From Pogona vitticeps (lineage: Eukaryota; Chordata; Lepidosauria; Squamata; Agamidae), in assembly GCF_051106095.1 (NCBI RefSeq), contig NC_135785.1, positions 94,645,501 to 94,709,500 of the forward strand: a DNA stretch of 64,000 bases. Reading direction: 5' to 3'. Shown here piece after piece: positions 11,973-22,705 of this stretch; position 1 is the stretch's first letter; every line of letters begins with the position of its first letter. The notes below the pieces were generated by a model, which saw nothing but the letters and a program-made list of their open reading frames with translations, did not search any database and had not been told where the DNA came from. Made by a program: the position numbers and the translations under genes.

Positions 11973-12035
11973 CCAATGAAAATGGGCTAATTCAAGGGGT
12001 GTAACTTCGGGAGGCGGACGTCGTGGGGTATAAAA
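11973..12035 (+). promoter_or_regulatory. DNAJC12 core promoter (CCAAT and TATA boxes)
   Basis: A CCAAT box lies at 11973-11977 and TATAAAA at 12029-12035. A GGACGTCG word that resembles a CRE half-site lies at 12016-12023. Transcription would be expected to start near 12060, leaving a 5' UTR of about 100 bases before the ATG at 12168. Confidence 0.6.
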
Positions 12036-12167
12036 CCAACTGTAGAAGAGCTTTAGTATCACTGCATGTAATCGGGTTTTGCTTAATTCCTTTTAGTCGT
12101 TTTCCCTGCTTAAAAGATACTTTTAAGCTTCCGACGGCTTAGATCTGAGTGAATTAGATTAAAACTA

Positions 12168-12245
12168 ATGGACGCGATTTTGAACTGCAGACCGGAGGAC
12201 ATGGAAGATTATTACAGCTTGCTGGGATGTGATGAATTGTCTACA
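12168..12245 (+). CDS. DNAJC12: DNAJC12 coding exon 1
   Basis: Encodes residues 1-26, ending in phase 0 at ...DELST with donor gtaagt at 12246. The ATG sits in aaactaATGG, with G at +4. Confidence 0.95.
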
Positions 12246-15200
12246 GTAAGTGCGGTTCTTCAATTCCGCGCCCCCCCCCCGTAAATTAATCTGATGGATT
12301 TGTGTAAGCGGGGAGTGTACTTTTTATTTTCTTCAGATAATGTCTCCTCTCTTCCCTTATTTATTTTTGTAGTAGACTTGATGCCTTACCCATCTTTTTG
12401 TATCTGCATGATATAGCAGTGACTGAAACAGTTGATTTGATGCATGCCTTAGTTTTGAAGGCACAAGTCTGTATTTTGTATAGGTAAATAAGCATTTCTA
12501 AAAGTAACCTTTAGAAGCTGCTGGAAAGTAAATACTTAATATGTTTCAGTAACTATTTCAAATTTCATCCTAGTTCACTGTCTTTTGTGATTGCTGACAG
12601 ATGGGTTTTGGGGTTGTCCAAAGCTTCAGAGATACATTGGTAGTGTTGATGGTAACTGATTCACACTCATCATGCACTAGCCTCAAGTCATGTCCCAGGA
12701 AAGGCTGGTATTTACACAATTTGTGATTAATCTAGGATTTCTAACTTGCTTGACCATATAATGTAGCCAGAGAGAGAGCTCTTATCTAGGTGGGGCTAAA
12801 AGAAGAAAATGCGAAAGTGGGACTGCTGTTGAATATTAAGAACTAAACAACTTTAATGTTGACAATAAAGAAATTGAAATAGTGAAAGATATTGTACATC
12901 TTGGTTCAATCATCACTCCAAATGGAGATTACAGCCAAGGAATCAGAAGACTGAAATTTGGAAGGGCAGCAATGAAGGAATTAGAAAATGTCATCCAGTA
13001 GAGGGGAGTATCTCTGGAGACCAAGACCAGTATTATCCAATCTGACAGGGAAAAAAATGATTTGTTTGGAATATGGTGCTGGGGAAGAGCTTTGCAGATA
13101 CACTGGGCTGCTAGAAAGATGAACAAGTAGATTCTAGATAAAATTTAAGCCTGAACAATCTCTGTAGTCCGTGAGGAAGCTGAAGCTATCATACTTCTGG
13201 CACATTATAAGAAGGCAAGATTCTCTGGAAAAGACAATAATAAAAGGTTGTAGGACAAGAGGAAGATGAAATATTAGATGGATTGACTCCCTAAAGGAAG
13301 CAACAAGCTTGAATTTACAAGAGCTAAGCAAAGCTGTTGAGGATAGGACATTTTGGAGAGCACACATACATAGAGTTGCCATAAATCAGAGGTGACTTAA
13401 CAGCAACAAATGAGTTGTATGTATGTAGATATTGTATCTATAGCAATAGTGATTATTTTCGCTGGCAAGAAAAGTTATTTAATATTGTACTTGGATGTTA
13501 TAATGTAACTTTCAACAGGTTAAATATTGCCTCAACAGATGCTTGATTCAGCTAAATAAAAAGCTGATGTGGTTTGGATGTAAAGAGTATCTGATGCGTT
13601 GCAACAGATCTGTTAAAAGCTAAAATAGCTAGATAACATAGCATCCTACTGAAGTTGCTGAAATCAACTACCTGTAATTTGTTTTAACCAGTAGCCTGTT
13701 GGATTTGCAACCTGATCGGTTTGCTAGATCTGTTTGCTATATGGAAGAAATGGATGTTGCATATTAAAGATAAAAGTAGTCAATGTGAAATTGCACAGAA
13801 CAGTATGACAATTTATATTTTAGAATTATGTAATCTTAGAATTGCAGAGCTGGTAGGAACCCTATGGATTATAGAGTCCATCCCCTGTCAGTGAGGGGCG
13901 GGGGGGGGTGTAATTGAACTCCCAGCCTCTGGATGTAATCTAGTTATGTGGAAAAGATTATGTTTATTACCTTCTGCTGTATTTGCTTAGATGGTTATCT
14001 CATTTAAATCCCATCAAGGGGTGCAAACTGTCAATGATGAAGCCTAACCTAGACATCTGTGGTAAAAAAGTGTGTAGATTACTCTCTTGGGGCTTTATTT
14101 TATTATGTTTTTTTTTCCTCTGTGGGTTTTGAAGGCTTTTCCTTAGGTGTGAGTGGCTGCAGTTGTGTGCTGAGCAGCTTCAGGGGGAAAGAGTCCTCTC
14201 CATAACGGCCTCCCATGTACAATTTCAGACTTCCTCTGGAATACCCTCCCTGGGGAGTTCCTTTTTGAATCCTCTGTACTATACATTTAGACATCAGGGT
14301 TAAGCCAAGCCAGTCCTTTTCTGAGAGGAATTTAATTTTGAATTTTCTACTTCTGCTATTATCTTTATTGCTAAGAAACGTTTAGATGGCTTAACATTTT
14401 CATGAAATGCACTCTCTTACAGTTACTTTTGTTTGTTTGTTTGTTGTGAACTCTCCCAAGGGTGACAGTATAGAAAATTAAGAAATGCTTGGCGCTGAGG
14501 CTTGCATCCTTGACTGCAGCACAGAAAGAATTGTTTCCTTCATGTTGTGCATACTATATATTGGAGAAAATAAATATACCTGGTTGTGTACAAAAGTGAT
14601 GCAAATTAATTGTGAAAACTTGGATACCTGGCTGCAGAGGTAGAGGTTAGGGGTTCGATTCCCCACAGTACATCCTGGGAGAAGAGCCAGTCTGTGTAGC
14701 CTTGGGCAAGTGGTATGCTCTCAGATAATCCTCAAAAGAAGGGAATGGATGGAAACCCACTTCTGACTACTTTCTACCTAGAAAATCTTGGAAATGGTTG
14801 CAATAAACTGACATCAAGTCAGTTCTGACATTATTAATTACTCATGCTGGGAACCAGCTGCTAACTGTAGCTTTTCTGTGTGGTTGTGGATGCGTGTGTG
14901 CACATATACACACAGTAAGATAAATAATATTAATATACAAGTTCATAAGCATCACAAATGATGTCATACAAATATTTCCTCATATGCTTGGCCAAGTAAG
15001 TTGTTTGTGAGGTGGCCCTTTGGTATTTTATGTAGGAAAATAAGTTGCACACACTCTTCCCCTTATTGTCACAACATCAATATGTGCATTCATGGCTTGT
15101 TTGTGTGTCTAGGTGGAACAAATTGTTTCAGAATTTAAGGTGAGAGCACGGCAGTGTCATCCTGACAAAGATCCTGCAGGTCCGCAAGCTGGTATGTGAT

Positions 15201-18200
15201 TCTTCTCCTTCTTGTTTATCGTGTCAAGAGATGGCATTGGTCTCAAACAGGGAAGCTGCTTCGAGAGTTTGGGAGCACTTGACAATTGTATTTTTTTCTT
15301 ATCCTGGAATAGTAGTGGCTCACAAACAGACAATCCCTCCCCGTGGCCCTTTGTGCGTACCTGTGCAAAGTGTTTCACTACTTAATAGTATTCAGATAGT
15401 TGGCCCTCTTCAAATGTTCAGATCCTAGCAAACACACAATCTTGCCACCTAGGCTGTTGGCTGCTTCTATTATGACTTATTTACATTAATGCACTGTTCT
15501 TCCTTTCCAGTACTATGTTGTCACATAGTGCTCTGATTCATATACAGTGGTGCCCCACTTGACGACGACCCCGTTAGACAACGAAATCGCTTTGTACAAA
15601 CATTAACTTCAAACACCTTATTCTCTAGTGTGGGTCTTTGCCAACATATGTTTTTAGCAGGATGGCTTACAAAGCCAAATATGCCACCTCTTTTTTGTTT
15701 GTATTTTGTTTTGTTTAAATGTTGCATTATAAGCAGCTCTTTTGAGAAGAGAAAGCTTTTAAAACTTGTTTCTTTTTCAGATAGCAATGGTTTAGGACCT
15801 CGATATCTAGCGGAATGCCTCTTCCCACCTAAATCTCCCTTGCTAGATGTTTTTTAAGAGCAAACTTAAACCCTGGCGTTTTAGGCAGGCTTTCCCTCCT
15901 GTCATCACTTGAATATTTTTCCCATCTTGAACTATATTGCTACTATTGTTTTTTATTTCACGATATTGTTTTTATTTTATCTATTATTGTTAGCTGCCTG
16001 GTCTAGATGGACAGGGTATCAATCAATCAATCAATCAGTCAATCAATCAATTAATCAATCAATGGGAAAATTGTGGCATTGGGTTTTCTTTTTTTACAGG
16101 TTTAACAAAAATAGGGTTGGTGTATATGGTTTGTGAAGAAAACAATTCCAGAAATTGATCCATGGAAAAAAAGAATCCAAAGTCGACAGGTGGGCTGTAC
16201 CTTTATTAGGACCAACCAAATTCATGCAAAGATTTGTATACCTTGTTTGGTCCTAATCATCAGGAGAGGCCTTTCTCTTGGCCCTGCTACCTTCTCAGGT
16301 CTTTCTGATGGGAACACAGGAGAGAGCCTTCTCTGGTGCTGCTCCCAGATTTTGGAAGCCAGACTGGCTCCATCTTTGCTATCCTTCCACAAGCAGGCAA
16401 AGACCTTTCTCTTTAGGCAAACCTTCCCTCAGTAACCAGCAACCTGTGTGTGATATTAGGATAGATTGTTATGCATTACTGCTTTGACTAATTTGTTAGT
16501 GCTATTTGTGTTTTCCTTGCAGAGTGACATTTTTTAAAAAATTGTTTACTTATTGATCTTTGCTTAATATTGCCTGTTAATTGATATAAGATGCCTCCTT
16601 ATTCATTGTTCATAGCTTTAAAATACCACTTTTTAATTATGTTAACCACTGTTTTATACTCCTTGTTTTCAACTTTAGATATTGTCTTTCTTTGTTGTAA
16701 GTCTCCTTGAGTCCTTTTCAAGGAGAAAGGCAGGGTATAAATATTTTAAATAAATAAATAAATTATAAATAATAAAAGTATGGCCCAACAGTGAGTTATT
16801 ACAGATGTTTCTCATGTTATGCATTTTGTTGAATTTTCTTTATTTGCATTTCTGTATTTTCTACAAATTTTTTCTCTCTCTGTCTCTCTCAATGTTGACA
16901 TAGAGAAATTTGTGTATTGCTGAATGGTGTACAAATACTGTACAATAAATGTATTTGTATAGAATGGTAAACTGCAACCTCCATACTACAGTAGGATTGT
17001 GCTTACGACTCCAGCTTCCATGTGTTGATCAGCTCTCATGGCAATCATGGCTTTAGGCTTTTTATACAAAAGGTGAAATAAACATGTGTCTGAGTTGTCG
17101 CATGTACAATCTCACATATGCCAGCTTTTGACAACTTCCACTGAAAATGGAAAGTATAAATAATGTCTCTTCAAACGTTAAGGTCTTTCAATTTCTCTTT
17201 GTGGTCATCACAGCAGAAGGCAACCAAAGGTAGGAAAACCCTTCTGAAATCTTCAAGCTGCCACTGGCCAAGTCTGATTTGATTACATTTAGACTTGTTT
17301 CAATAGTAACGCCCTTTAAATTTCAGTACCGTATTTTTTGCTCCATAAACTGCACCTGACCTTAAGACACACCTAATTTTTAGAGGAGGAACACAGGAAA
17401 AATATTCTGAACCAAATAGCATAATAAAATATTTAATAAACTATAACAGAATAACATTTGAACCATGTAAATTGAACAGCAGTCAACAGTGGCATTAAGA
17501 ACCATTACCACTGTCATTAACAAATGGAGAGACTTAAAGGTTTGTGTACCATAAATTTGTGTACCATAAATTTAAGTCAAGTACATATAGACCATTATCA
17601 GCCAGTGATAAGACCTATACCACACTACCTATATTTTACATTTCCTTTCATCCACCTCATCCCCATGCTTATAGTAATGTCTCACTGACAGATGAGATTG
17701 TTGTGCAACTCTGCCCAACTACAGCTCAAGCCTATATTAAGTTAGAAATGGTTTGTCTAATTTGGCACTGCATTGAGAGGTCCCTTTTAGTTGTGTGGAG
17801 GATACAGTGGTGCCTCACAGAACGGTGCCGTTTTTGCGATCGCAAAAGCGATTGCAAAACGGCACCTAGATAGGGCACAATTCACAGAGCGAAGGTCGGT
17901 AAGCGGTTCGCTTACTGACCTTCGCTTTGCGACCCGCCGCCGCGCGACCCCAAAATGGCCTTACCAAGGGCGCGAAAACGCTGCGCACGGCCATTTCGGC
18001 TGTTCCGGTGGCCATTTTGGACCCGCCGGACAGCTGATCACAACCATTTTCGCACCCTCGTTCAGCGAGGGGAGGGCGCGAAAATGGCTGCCAGCCACCC
18101 AGAAGCATCGTTGAACGGTGAGTATTCAGCCCAATTGGAACGCATTAAACACTGTTTAATGCGTTCCAATTGGTTTTCTTGCCCCGTTCAACGATGCTTT

Positions 18201-21200
18201 CACACAGCGAGGGTTAATCCGGAACGGATTAACCTCGTTGTGTGAGGCACCACTGTATTTAACAGCTTGTTTTCCTTGTTTATAGGGATGTGGTGGCGCT
18301 GTGGGCTAAACCGCAGAAGCCTGTACTGCAGGGTCAGAAGACCAAGCAGTCGTAAGATCAAATCCATGTGACGGAGTGAGTGCCCGTCACTTGTCCCAGC
18401 TCCCACCAGTCTAGCGGTTCGAAAGCATGCAAATGCGAGTAGATTACTAGGGACCACCTCAGTGGGAAGGTAACAGCGTTCTGTGTCTAAGTCGCACTGG
18501 CCATGTAACCATGGAAGATTGTCTTCGGACAAAACGCTGGCTCTATGGCTTGGAAACGGGGATCAGCGCCGCCCCCTAGAGTCGAACACGACTGGACAGA
18601 AATTGTCAAGGGGAACCTTTACCTTTACCTTTCCTTGTTTACTTTAGGTTATGCAAAAGAACAGCAACACAGCTTAACCTGATCCCATTCACCAGCAGTA
18701 GCACATGCTCAGCATAAGACATAGCAGAAAAAAGATATTAACCCCTTCCATGCCCACCATTTGTCCATGCCAGTTTGACCTGCAAAAGTAAACTTGCATC
18801 TTGAATCCTATGAAGGAAAAGCTGCAGGAGTGTATGAGTGGAAATACAGTGGAACACTCACACTGTCACATACACAAAAAATCCCTTCCTAAAGCTCTTT
18901 TAATTTTTAAATGGTGTTGTCTTGAAATACACATTTATCTGTAATGTGTAGTTAAATAAAACAGGAGCCAATGACAACACTGAGATTTGTGTAAGGGTGA
19001 GCTAACGTGTGAATCATCTACAAAATAAAAAATCAGATTTATGTTCATGGCTCAAGTGTATGTACTTCTGATGATTTACGTCATTAATGGATACTAGAAA
19101 ACTAACTTCCTGTATAAGCATTATTATACTGTTAAGTTGCTTCCTGTACAAGAGCTAAGAGGGTGTCAGACATGGTGGTCAGGGGGAAATGGGAAGTGTG
19201 GAGAAGAAATGTAACTGGAAAACTAATATGTGCCATGTTTGTCTCTCATATTTAGCATTTGAATTCAGTGCATTTCAAAAGAAGCATTTATTTTAGTAAG
19301 CTGGCATACATGAATGAATCATCAACAACAACATGATCATATAATAGAAAGGTGACTCACAGATAAAATCTCAATCTTCATAACCTTTACGCAGATGGTT
19401 ACTAAGGATGTGGCCTCTTGTTTCTGCTGTAGGAAGGAAAGTTTGATTTTATTATTTATAGACAGTATTTTTTAGCCGCAACATTACCAGTGGCTTCTGG
19501 GCAGTGTACAACAATCTTAAAACTTAAAAACATTAAAAATATTAAAAAGACAATATAAAATATCCTATATTAAAACAATTCTTAAAACATTAATATTAAG
19601 TTCTGCTGCTCATGTGGCCAACTATAGAATACTGTTTAATTAAAATGCTGGCTAAACAGGAAGGTCTTTACCTGGCGCCGAAAAGCCAAAAGTGTTGGAG
19701 CCAGGCGGATCTCTATAGGGAGGGCATTCCAAAGTTGGGGGGCAACAGCCGAGAAGGCCGTGTTTTGACATGCCATCCCCCTCACTTCTTTCAGGGATGG
19801 CATCTTCAGAAGGGCCTCCTGGCCTGATCTTAGAAGACGGGCAGGCTCATATGGAAGAAGGCGGTCCTTTAGATAACCAGGTCCTAAGCCATTTAGGGCT
19901 TTATATGTCAAAGTAAGCATTTTGAATTGGGCCCGAGCACCAACCGGCAGCCAGTGTAAATTTTTCAGAACCAGCATGATATGAGTCCATGCAGCGGCAC
20001 CACTTACCAGCCGCACAGCCCGGTTCTGTGCCAGTTGCATTCGCCGGACCGTCTTCAAAGGCTGGAAAAAAACAAGCTGGTCACTGTAATAGGGATCAAG
20101 TTAATATTGTGTTCTAGGTGTGATGTATACAAATTGAGCACTGTGGGGAATCTTGAAGACTCCTTGGCTGGTTGTTCCTGCGCTGCCACTGGAAACTATC
20201 CCTTCCTTATTTTCCTTATCAAATATAAGTGCTGTCCTCAGGCAAGAGCTACATTGGATGATGATGATTCAGGATCTCAGAAGGAATTTACTCTAATTAA
20301 ATGTGTAAAAATATGAGAACAAGTTAAAAAAAACATTGTCCTTTCTCTGGTTTGCAGTGGAGAATTTTCAGAAGCTTCAGCAAGCTAAAGAAATTCTCAC
20401 TAATGAAGACAGCCGTGCTCGTTACGACTATTGGCGGAGAAGCAAAATCACAATCCCATTCCAGCAGTGGGAGGCTCTGAGTGACTCCATCAAGACAGTT
20501 AGTTTTCTTGAATACATCTGTTCTTCGTGGGAAATAAAACAATTATGCCGGTTTATGGGAAGTGAAGTAGTGAGAGAACGGTTAATGTTATGGACATAAT
20601 TGGCATGGCATGAAAAATAAGTACATTCTAATATAGGAATATTTAAATTAGTTTTATGTCACATCAGACTGTTCTAGACTTGTATGATCTATGCCAGGGG
20701 TTCTCAGTCTCCGGCCCTCCAGATGTTAGACTTCTGCTTTCAGAATTCTTGACTATGAGGGGGTTGCTGCTGATGTCTTGGGTGGGCTGTCGGAGGCCAT
20801 GGCTCCTGGAGCCCTTCTAAGGCAAGAGGGAGAGACAACAGGTGCTTGGAAAGGAGCTGGCAGATAAAGGCCACCTGTGATGGGAAGAGTTCAAGCCAGA
20901 GGATGGAATAAAGGAGAAAGACCAGGAGGATCCAGGGGCTTCCTTCAGGGAAATGGAGGGAGAGACAGAGCTTGAGGAGGAGGAGGAGACATGAGGAGAA
21001 GCTCTTGAAGCTTGCAAAGTCCAGTACTTCCAGGGCACCTTGTGTATTGGGGACACAATTCAAGCTGTTTGTTGCGTCTCAACTGAGGTGCAGAATTGCA
21101 AGTGCTCTAGATGTTCTACCTCCTCTATTTTTTTTAACAGTACCTAGGCCAATAATTTTTAGACAGCTCATAAGCTCATTTATTTTTGTGAAATTTAAGG

Positions 21201-22705
21201 TCCTAATAGAGAGGTATAGGTCAGAAAAGAAGGTTTGTCACAGCATTAGAGCAGCTCCATCTCTTTCTTTGCTCACTTAAGGAATGAAACATGGGACAAT
21301 GCATACAATAGCGGCAGAAACACTTGCTTTCTATGCAGCAGGTCCCAAATACAGTCCCAAGTGCGTTAATGATTCATTTCCCCTCCAGCCATATGTATGG
21401 GTCCTCCGCAAAATTCCATCAGAATTCATCGAAATCAGACTGGACCTCCATCACCTGCCTCCTTTTGGCCCTACCCCTTGTTGTTGTTTAGTGCATCTTT
21501 AGCAAGCAAAGGCTGCTGTGATACAGGTCAGACATGCTTTCGTGTTTTGTTTTTGTAGTCCATGCACTGGGCCGTCAGAGATAAAAAAGAACCAATGCTG
21601 GAAGCTCCTGATGTAAATCTTAATGACCAGGTGGCTGACAACTGTTGCCAGAAAGATGAAAACAGCAAGGGCAAATCACCGAGTGAAAGAAAGGTGCTAG
21701 GAGGTTTTGAGCCCTCTGAGGAGATGTTGCTGTCATCAAAGAGCCCTGATTCCCCAGGTAAGTGGTCTGTGATACCAAATGCTTCAATGCTAGACGCATG
21801 TAATTTTAGCTAACCCATCAGCAAAATATGAAGTCATTCTAGATCTGTTTTCAGGACACGTCTTCAGTGGGGTTGGCATCCATCTCAGATACATTTCTTA
21901 TAGTGTCCATGACCCATGGAAACTGTATGGCCTTTATCATTTGAAAGGTGCACAGATCAAATCCAGCTGTAGGTTAGAAAGCGTACACATTTCAGATCTT
22001 GTCTATATGTGTATGATACAATTGTACAGTATTTCGTAATAAGCCTACCACACCCTGACATAATGTTTCTTATCCTTCATATCCCTCAGTAAGGACCAGC
22101 CATAATAATGCCTTGAGGGCTGTAGTATCAAATGGTGTTTATTCAAGTATGACAAATGGAGCTTTCATTTAATTTCATTTAAGGAGCCCCGTGGTGCAGT
22201 GGTTAAACCGCTGTACTGCAGCCAAAACTGTGCTCATGACCTGGGGTTCAATCCCAAGGCTCAAGGTTGACTCAGCCTTCTGTCCTTCCGAGGTCGGTAA
22301 AATGAATGCCCAGCTCACTGGGGGGGGGGGCAATGTGTAGCCTGCATAATTAACTTGTAAACCACCCAGAGAATGCTTGAAGCACTATGGGGCGGTATAT
22401 AAGCAGCACACGTTTTTGCTTTTAATTTTAAAAATAATTATTTTCACGGTAGGCCCAACACAAGTCAACTTGGAATTTCAGGTCATTTTGTAGAGCTGTC
22501 TAAGAGTGTAACTTTTTTAAAGCCCACTGTGATAAATCAAGACACAATTTCATCTCTGCAAGTTGCTGCTCTTCATTTCTTTCTCCTTCCTACCCCTTTT
22601 TTCACTACAGGGTATTCTGATTTGAACTGCTGGCATTTGCGTTTCCGCTGGTCTGGTGACACACCATCTGAACTCCTTCGGAAATTCAGAAACTATGAAA
22701 TTTGA
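12168..22705 (+). CDS. DNAJC12: DnaJ homolog subfamily C member 12 (five coding exons)
   Basis: The coding exons are 12168-12245, 15113-15191, 20358-20497, 21559-21757 and 22611-22705. They total 591 nt, or 196 residues plus stop, against 198 in human. The start gives MDAILNCRPEDMEDYYSLLG, as in mammalian DNAJC12. The J domain spans about residues 14-79 and has the HPD motif at 42-44 (RQCHPDK), needed to stimulate HSP70 ATPase. A linker of about 60 residues follows that is poorly conserved, rich in S, K and E. The conserved C-terminus ends in RFRWSGDTPSELLRKFRNYEI, the signature end of this family. In mammals the protein is a cytosolic co-chaperone of aromatic amino-acid hydroxylases (PAH, TH, TPH), and human loss causes mild hyperphenylalaninaemia. 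All exon phases join in frame, and the gene looks intact. Confidence 0.96.
12836..13410 (+). mobile_element. Old RTE-type LINE, 3' part, in DNAJC12 intron 1
   Basis: The + strand reads as a decayed RTE reverse-transcriptase C-terminus (agaaggcaagattctctgga, then the block gattgactccctaaaggaag). It ends gttgccataaatcagaggtg acttaacagc. It is distinct from BovB and more decayed. A related copy lies at 49645-50640. Confidence 0.6.
13840..13940. repeat. Short SINE-like remnant
   Basis: The words attgcagagctggtaggaac and tccatcccctgtcagtgagg recur in similar form at about 38390-38480. The class is not assigned. Confidence 0.35.
14608..14830 (+). mobile_element. tRNA-derived SINE with RTE-like tail
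   Basis: The B-box-like ggttcgattccccacagtac, the body gccagtctgtgtagccttgg and the tail ggttgcaataaactgacatc match the 10138 copy in layout. It lies in DNAJC12 intron 1. Confidence 0.65.
15113..15191 (+). CDS. DNAJC12: DNAJC12 coding exon 2 (HPD motif)
   Basis: The acceptor is gtgtctag and the donor is gtatgt at 15192. It encodes VEQIVSEFKVRARQCHPDK and the following residues, then one base of a split valine codon. Confidence 0.95.
15545..15605 (+). mobile_element. Mariner-type MITE, one end only
   Basis: TA followed by CAGTGGTGCCCCACTTGACG matches the end of the 17805 and 44575 elements. No right end is found nearby. Confidence 0.5.
15795..16063 (+). mobile_element. CR1/L2 3' end with (CAAT)n tail
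   Basis: ttaagagcaaacttaaaccc, then aggctttccctcctgtc, then gggtatcaatcaatcaatc. This is the 3' end of a CR1/L2 LINE. The sister copy at 35925 has the same tail type. Confidence 0.6.
16250..16765 (+). mobile_element. CR1/L2 LINE 3' end
   Basis: The + strand reads GAAPRFWKPDWLHLCYPS followed by a UTR ending gaaaggcagggtataaatat and taaataaataaataa. It lies in DNAJC12 intron 2. Confidence 0.6.
17329..17480. mobile_element. MITE fragment
   Basis: accgtattttttgctccata followed by cctgaccttaagacacacct resembles a DNA-transposon end common in reptiles. The other end is missing. Confidence 0.4.
17805..18255. mobile_element. CpG-rich Tc1/mariner-type MITE in DNAJC12 intron 2
   Basis: The inverted ends CAGTGGTGCCTCACA and TGTGAGGCACCACTG match perfectly and are flanked by TA (17803-17804, 18256-18257). 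The 451-bp body is strongly CG-rich and holds internal palindromes, for example ggaacgcattaaacac with gtttaatgcgttcc at 18138-18172. No transposase is present. Confidence 0.88.
18283..18629 (+). mobile_element. Sauria-type SINE
   Basis: It is bounded by perfect 12-bp duplications, tttccttgttta, at 18271-18282 and 18630-18641. The tRNA-like head reads ggcgctgtgggctaaaccgc, and agatcaaatccatgtgacgg is its B-box region. The body ends gtcaaggggaacctttacct with an ACCTTT-type tail. Full length, about 347 bp. A minus-strand copy lies at 49151-49481. Confidence 0.85.
18642..19447. other. DNAJC12 intron 2, no feature seen
   Basis: Unremarkable AT-rich intron sequence without long frames or recognised repeats. 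Confidence 0.4.
19448..20095 (-). mobile_element. CR1/L2 LINE 3' part, minus strand
   Basis: The minus strand at 19636-20058 encodes 140 residues of a reverse-transcriptase C-terminus (RMQLAQNRAVRLVSG, LHWLPVGARAQFKMLTLTYK, FRRQVKTFLFSQHFN). The 3' tail lies at about 19450-19560. It lies in DNAJC12 intron 2, upstream of exon 3. Confidence 0.75.
20358..20497 (+). CDS. DNAJC12: DNAJC12 coding exon 3
   Basis: The acceptor is ggtttgcag. It completes the split codon and encodes ENFQKLQQAKEILTNEDSRA and on to ALSDSIKT. The donor gttagt at 20498 departs from the gtaagt/gtgagt consensus, but the junction to exon 4 matches the human protein. Confidence 0.95.
21559..21757 (+). CDS. DNAJC12: DNAJC12 coding exon 4 (variable linker)
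   Basis: The acceptor is tttttgtag and the donor is gtaagt at 21758. It begins SMHWAVRDKKEPMLE, as in mammals, then diverges into an S/E/K-rich linker ending in SSKSPDSP plus one base. Confidence 0.93.
22182..22420 (+). mobile_element. tRNA-derived SINE (second family)
   Basis: The head gtggtgcagtggttaaaccg is an A-box, and ggggttcaatcccaaggctc is a B-box. The 3' part reads accacccagagaatgcttga and then atggggcggtatataagcag, which resembles CR1/L2 tails. It lies in DNAJC12 intron 4. Confidence 0.75.
22611..22705 (+). CDS. DNAJC12: DNAJC12 coding exon 5 and stop
   Basis: The acceptor is tttttcactacag. It encodes GYSDLNCWHLRFRWSGDTPS and ends FRNYEI-TGA. The tail is nearly identical to the mammalian C-terminus. 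Confidence 0.95.

Noticed and set aside
18283-18420. tRNA-like A and B boxes
   Set aside because: They belong to the head of a SINE with its own target-site duplication, not to a functional tRNA gene. The same applies to 10138, 14608 and 22182.
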